From JAZDLM01 sp043801895 (GTDB taxonomy: Bacteria > Patescibacteriota > Kazan-3B-28), in the NCBI GenBank assembly GCA_043801895.1, contig JAZDLM010000052.1, positions 1-7,693 on the forward strand: a stretch of DNA of 7,693 nucleotides, in the 5' to 3' direction. The notes below the pieces were generated by a model. It was not told the DNA's origin, did not search any database, and saw nothing but the letters and a program-made list of their open reading frames with translations. The position numbers and the translations under genes are program-made. Numbering within the stretch: position 1 is the first letter of the stretch; each line of letters begins with the position of its first letter. Below, piece by piece: positions 5,341-7,693 of this stretch.

Positions 5341-5444
5341 AAACGTGAGCGACTTGCCCCGTACCAACATTCCGCTGAAATTGCGGTAGCAATTTCCGGA
5401 TTGCTTGGTACCGGGGTAATACAGAAGTTTCTTATTTTATCCAT
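5328..5444 (-). pseudogene. Duplicate lepA start fragment, forming a 38-codon upstream reading frame
   Basis: The 27 bases from 5444 down to 5418 encode MDKIRNFCI, identical to the LepA N-terminus at 5340. The six base differences (GAT/GAC, AAA/AAG, AAC/AAT, TTC/TTT, TGT/TGC, ATT/ATC) are all synonymous third-position changes. After codon 9 the reading frame runs through the palindrome and stops at TAA 5330-5328, overlapping lepA by 13 bases. A TATACAAT box ends 8 bases before its ATG. I read it as a remnant of another lepA allele that may now act as a short upstream reading frame. Confidence 0.75.
5357..5416. repeat. Long imperfect palindrome between the two lepA start copies
   Basis: CCCC-GTACCAA at 5357-5367 pairs with TTGGTAC-C-GGGG at 5405-5416 (one bulged C). 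Inside this, TCCG/CGGA and the perfect 8-bp GAAATTGC/GCAATTTC stem close on a 4-base loop. In total about 23 pairs form over 60 bases. It fills most of the gap between the remnant lepA start and the true one. As RNA it would place a strong hairpin about 16 bases upstream of the lepA AUG. Confidence 0.85.
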
Positions 5445-5452
5445 GCAGAACT

Positions 5453-5460
5453 ATTGTATA
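5453..5460 (-). promoter_or_regulatory. Candidate -10 box for lepA, predicting a leaderless start
   Basis: TATACAAT on the minus strand lies 8 bases before the ATG at 5444, so transcription would begin at or next to that ATG. No -35 consensus is visible; the expected position falls inside the upstream terminator palindrome. If active, the mRNA would be leaderless for the 38-codon frame and carry a leader of about 105 nt for lepA itself. Confidence 0.4.
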
Positions 5461-5484
5461 GAAAATGCCCCCGATCGGGGGCAT
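5461..5484 (-). terminator. Terminator-like 20-bp palindrome after the zinc-ribbon gene
   Basis: ATGCCCCCGATCGGGGGCAT (5465-5484) is a perfect palindrome. On the minus strand it continues into TTTTC, a short U-tract. It lies 25 bases after the stop of the zinc-ribbon gene and just before the lepA -10 box, which suits a terminator. The T-run is short, so efficiency may be moderate. Confidence 0.7.
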
Positions 5485-5508
5485 GGGTCAGCTCCGGTCA
5501 GTCCGGCT

Positions 5509-5892
5509 CTAACGTGTTAGCGGGACGAGCGTGATATGGCCGCGACGATCTCGCCGGACTTCAAATCGGGCTGGGCACCCATCGCAGACAGCCACCTCCC
5601 CGGCATCCCGGTCGAGCACCAGGCTCCGCGGGGTACCGCATTCCGGGCATTGAAGCGGTAGGCCATTCTCGTCTGTTTCCGGCAGCTTAAGATACACTCC
5701 CACCGGTTTGGCCCTAAGCCGCTTCATCCAATTGGCATCGAGATTGATGTAGCGACGGGGGTGCTTGGGGTCGGCTGAGCAGACCAGCTCGCCTCGATGG
5801 CTACCGAGCTTGTGGACGCCCAGAGCGTTCATAGGGGCTCCGCACTTAGCACAGCAGAGTACAACAACATTGATCACGTCTGGTTTGAGCAA
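5509..5892 (-). CDS. Small zinc-ribbon protein, unknown function
   Basis: Not recognised as a named family. From TTG 5892 it has about 127 residues with metal-site pairs: CCAKCG near the N-terminus, a lone Cys in ELVCS followed by histidine, then CPEC and CDGC about 18 residues apart. The last two pairs form a typical zinc ribbon; the N-terminal ones could make a second site. The C-terminus is basic (RFEVRRDRRGH). The frame is open up to an ATG at 5952, but the minus-strand promoter at 5926-5954 starts transcription near 5919, downstream of that ATG. I therefore prefer TTG 5892, ten bases after TAGGAG; GTG 5877 is an alternative. It is divergent from the 6101 gene and shares its control region. 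Confidence 0.75.
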   Translation of the reverse strand: MLKPDVINVVVLCCAKCGAPMNALGVHKLGSHRGELVCSADPKHPRRYINLDANWMKRLRAKPVGVYLKLPETDENGLPLQCPECGTPRSLVLDRDAGEVAVCDGCPARFEVRRDRRGHITLVPLTR

Positions 5893-5925
5893 GGTACTCC
5901 ATCTCCTAGCTGATTTCCTAAAAAC

Positions 5926-5954
5926 ATAATACCAGAGCGATAAACTTGACACAA
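5926..5954 (-). promoter_or_regulatory. Promoter of the zinc-ribbon gene
   Basis: On the minus strand TTGTGT (5954-5949), 17 bases, then TATTAT (5931-5926), with TGG just before the -10 (extended -10). The start point would be near 5919, leaving a short leader that contains TAGGAG. Its -35 overlaps the -35 of the divergent promoter by three bases. Confidence 0.7.
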
Positions 5955-5974
5955 GCCCCGTCCAGTAGTATAAT
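5946..5974 (+). promoter_or_regulatory. Perfect-consensus sigma-70 promoter of the 6101 membrane-protein gene
   Basis: TTGACA (5946-5951), exactly 17 bases, TATAAT (5969-5974). All twelve positions match consensus. Transcription would start near 5981, about 120 bases upstream of the coding start. Such strength is unusual for an orphan small gene and suggests that either the RNA leader or repression of the promoter matters. Confidence 0.88.
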
Positions 5975-5980
5975 GCAGCC

Positions 5981-6100
5981 GTGATCCGTGGAGCTCCTTG
6001 CCTCTACGGTTGGGCCTCGGCTCAGCCGCGACAGGCTGGGGCTCCCGGACGCAATCTTTAGAATTTAGAAGGGTTGGAATCTCAGGGTTGAGGTGAATTA
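5981..6100 (+). promoter_or_regulatory. Structured 5' leader of the 6101 gene
   Basis: The leader is GC-rich in its first 70 bases. TCCG-T-GGAGC (5985-5994) pairs with GCTCCCGGA (6041-6049), a 9-bp stem with one bulged T. Inside it CTCAGCC (6021-6027) pairs with GGCTGGG (6034-6040) around a 6-base loop. The 3' half is AT-rich and single-stranded, ending in GAGGTG five bases before the ATG. I do not recognise a riboswitch class; it could also be a separate small RNA driven by the strong promoter. Confidence 0.5.
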
Positions 6101-6595
6101 ATGTTTGAGCCAGGAGGCATTCGCTTCGTTTACGAATTGGCCATTGCCTGTATTATCATCGGCTGGCTGACCATTCAGGTCGCCCGTCTCATCCCCGGTT
6201 TGGGTCTAATGCATCCTTGCAACCCAAACCTGAAAACCGCAAAGGGCGCCGGTGGGGCACTTATGCTTACCGGCCTGTACGCGATGCTCTGGGAGCTGAT
6301 GATGGTCTGGATGTTCATCCGGCTCACCATCTTCCACCCTGAGCTCTTGCTGGGAGGGTTTGTGCTTTGGTGCGCTACCAATCCAGTAATAATCGCGTCC
6401 ATATTCCTCTCCATCCACCCGGCCATTCGCCGAGCGGCTAAGGAGAACAACGGGGAATGTTTCCTCGATCCGTTGGATGGCTACTCTAAACGGACCGGCC
6501 CATATCTAGGCGATCGGTACAGCCCCGTTTGGCGGGACCTAACCGCCGAGTGCCAGAAAGTGCCGCCGCTGGAGGGACGGCAACAGACTAACTAG
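6101..6595 (+). CDS. Three-helix membrane protein (164 aa), unknown function
   Basis: Not recognised. Hydrophobic segments lie at about residues 10-31, 52-76 and 82-106. A hydrophilic C-terminal tail of about 58 residues (107-164) follows, with GYSKRTGPYLGDRYSPVWRD in its middle. No catalytic motif is visible. The ATG at 6101 has GAGGTG five bases upstream. The gene is a single transcription unit: perfect promoter, long structured leader, and a strong terminator 24 bases after its TAG. It is the only plus-strand gene here and converges on murJ. Its size and make-up resemble the three small membrane proteins at 2564-3398, but I see no clear sequence similarity to them. Confidence 0.8.
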   Translation: MFEPGGIRFVYELAIACIIIGWLTIQVARLIPGLGLMHPCNPNLKTAKGAGGALMLTGLYAMLWELMMVWMFIRLTIFHPELLLGGFVLWCATNPVIIASIFLSIHPAIRRAAKENNGECFLDPLDGYSKRTGPYLGDRYSPVWRDLTAECQKVPPLEGRQQTN

Positions 6596-6618
6596 CCTAT
6601 CCTGCCCGGTACAGGACG

Positions 6619-6646
6619 GCCCGGCGGGCAACCGCCGGGCTTTTTT
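6619..6646 (+). terminator. Rho-independent terminator of the 6101 gene
   Basis: GCCCGGCGG-GCAA-CCGCCGGGC is a perfect 9-bp GC-rich stem with a 4-base loop, followed by six T. The minus strand has no T-run after the hairpin, so it serves the plus-strand gene only. Confidence 0.96.
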
Positions 6647-6696
6647 ATACTCCAATAGAAAGCGACTATCGTTGCATTATTAGAAAATCACTTGGC

Positions 6697-7693
6697 TTAT
6701 CCCCTTCTAAACAACTTAGCCGGCGCAAGCATTATTTTCACTTCGGGGATTTTGAAAATCGTGGCTAGCGCAAGATAGGTAAACACGGCTACCACCCCGG
6801 TAATGGCAGTCTGGGTAAATAGCCCCCAGAAAGTATGGGTCCCAACGATCAGGTTCGCCACTCGCAAAATCGCGTAACCCACTCCTCCCATAATTAGTGA
6901 CGCCGCACCGATCTTGGCGGTGACCAGCCCAATGCCTCCCCATGGCAATCCGCGCAACCGACGAGCCAGCATCACCAGCAATAATGCCATGTTGATCAGC
7001 CCGGCGATGGACAGCGCCGCCGCCAAACCAACTACATGAAGGTTTTGGATCAACGCGAAAGCCAGCCCGACATTAACCACCAATCCGATAAGACTAGTGA
7101 TCAGCGGAGTTTTAGTATCTTGCAAAGCATAAAAAGAGCGTGCCAGTAGCGGAATAGTCGCCTGAGCGGCCATCCCAAAAGTCATAAAAGCCAACACCGA
7201 AATAGTGAACCGAGTGTCCTCCCAGCCGAATTGTCCCGCTCCTAATACCAGTCGAACGATTTGGGCGCGTAACAGCCAGTACAGCACCATGGTGGGAATG
7301 ATCAAAAAGAGAATTTGTCGCAAAACTCGTACAAAGTCGTCTTTGAACTCGGCCAATTTTTGCAAAGTATATTTCTCGGCCAAGGTTGGGAAAATCGCCA
7401 CGGCGAATGATACCCCAAAGATGCCGATCGGCAGACTCTGAAGATTATCCGCCCAGCGGAAAACCGCGACGCTCCCGACTGCCAGCGTGGAGGCGATCGC
7501 TGTATTTACAATGCTGTTGATCTGCGCCACTCCAATGCCCAGGGTCCGAGGGATCATTAATACCGCCATCCGCTTTAAGGCCGGATGGCGTAAATTAATA
7601 TGCAGTCGGTATTTGTATCCCAAAGTAAACACGCCCGGTACCTGGATTAACATGTGCATAAACGCGCCCAACACCACGCCATAAGCCAACCCC
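6697..7693 (-). CDS. murJ: Lipid II flippase MurJ (MviN family), C-terminal part, cut by window edge
   Basis: MurJ flips the peptidoglycan precursor lipid II across the inner membrane. The visible ~332 residues correspond to the C-terminal two thirds of a ~520-residue protein. The reading frame is open at base 7693, so the start lies outside. Family landmarks include GVVLGAFMHMLIQVP, the region NTAIASTLAVGSVAVFRWADNL, IFGVSFAVAIFPTLAE, and ARSFYALQDTKTPL followed by further membrane helices. Many alternating hydrophobic segments fit helices from roughly the sixth to the fourteenth. The stop TAA is at 6697-6699. No terminator follows on the minus strand within the 50 bases to the convergent gene's terminator. 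A TTG at 7689 lies within the conserved sequence and is not the start. Confidence 0.95.
   Translation of the reverse strand, partial: GLAYGVVLGAFMHMLIQVPGVFTLGYKYRLHINLRHPALKRMAVLMIPRTLGIGVAQINSIVNTAIASTLAVGSVAVFRWADNLQSLPIGIFGVSFAVAIFPTLAEKYTLQKLAEFKDDFVRVLRQILFLIIPTMVLYWLLRAQIVRLVLGAGQFGWEDTRFTISVLAFMTFGMAAQATIPLLARSFYALQDTKTPLITSLIGLVVNVGLAFALIQNLHVVGLAAALSIAGLINMALLLVMLARRLRGLPWGGIGLVTAKIGAASLIMGGVGYAILRVANLIVGTHTFWGLFTQTAITGVVAVFTYLALATIFKIPEVKIMLAPAKLFRRG

Noticed and set aside
5341..5370. ATG at 5370 as the LepA start, adding ten residues.
   Set aside because: It lies inside the long palindrome; the family N-terminus matches the ATG at 5340, and the duplicated fragment also begins at that same Met.
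5893..5952. ATG at 5952 as the start of the zinc-ribbon gene.
   Set aside because: It lies upstream of the transcription start predicted by the minus-strand promoter and overlaps both -35 boxes; the TAGGAG site serves TTG 5892 instead.
5985..6060. The folded leader before the 6101 gene as a tRNA or SRP RNA.
   Set aside because: There is no GGTTCRA-type T-arm or acceptor stem, and no conserved SRP tetraloop region.

Overview
The window looks like a chromosomal segment of a small-genome bacterium, most likely a member of the Candidate Phyla Radiation (Patescibacteria). That placement is an inference from an unusually short HrcA, many small orphan membrane proteins, and short palindromic or micro-tandem repeats that run straight into core genes. 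TGA is used as an ordinary stop codon (hrcA, lepA), so this is not a code-25 lineage. DnaK carries the extra segment after residue 80 that Gram-negative-type Hsp70s have.

Layout. Nearly everything is on the minus strand. Reading in that direction: the C-terminal part of murJ (6697-7693, cut by the window edge); a small zinc-ribbon protein (5509-5892); lepA (3499-5340); three tightly packed small membrane-protein genes (3398 down to 2564) closed by a strong terminator (2534-2560); then the heat-shock operon hrcA (2226-1522), grpE (1535-1056) and dnaK (900 to 1 and beyond). The only plus-strand gene is an unrecognised three-helix membrane protein (6101-6595). It has a perfect-consensus promoter, a structured leader of about 120 nt and its own terminator, and it converges on murJ.

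Regulation. The heat-shock operon has a textbook CIRCE operator (2501-2525), the HrcA binding site. A candidate -35 box lies inside the CIRCE spacer, giving simple feedback control of hrcA-grpE-dnaK. Its leader of roughly 250 nt also holds a perfect 15-nt inverted repeat that would pair with the hrcA start region, plus a competing local hairpin. The zinc-ribbon gene and the plus-strand membrane gene are driven by divergent promoters with overlapping -35 boxes.

Most unusual. Both ends of the block running from the lepA start to the grpE stop are flanked by short duplicate remnants of the same gene end. A second copy of the first nine lepA codons lies at 5418-5444, and a second copy of the last grpE codons at 984-1004. 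Nearly all differences are synonymous third-position changes, with one indel at the grpE end. This looks like a scar of replacement of a ~4.3 kb block by a diverged homologous copy, or of two insertions at gene edges. LepA itself carries two in-frame peptide insertions encoded by repeat DNA. One of these repeats (CCCGAG...CCGAGGGGCTACCTT) recurs in the grpE-dnaK spacer.
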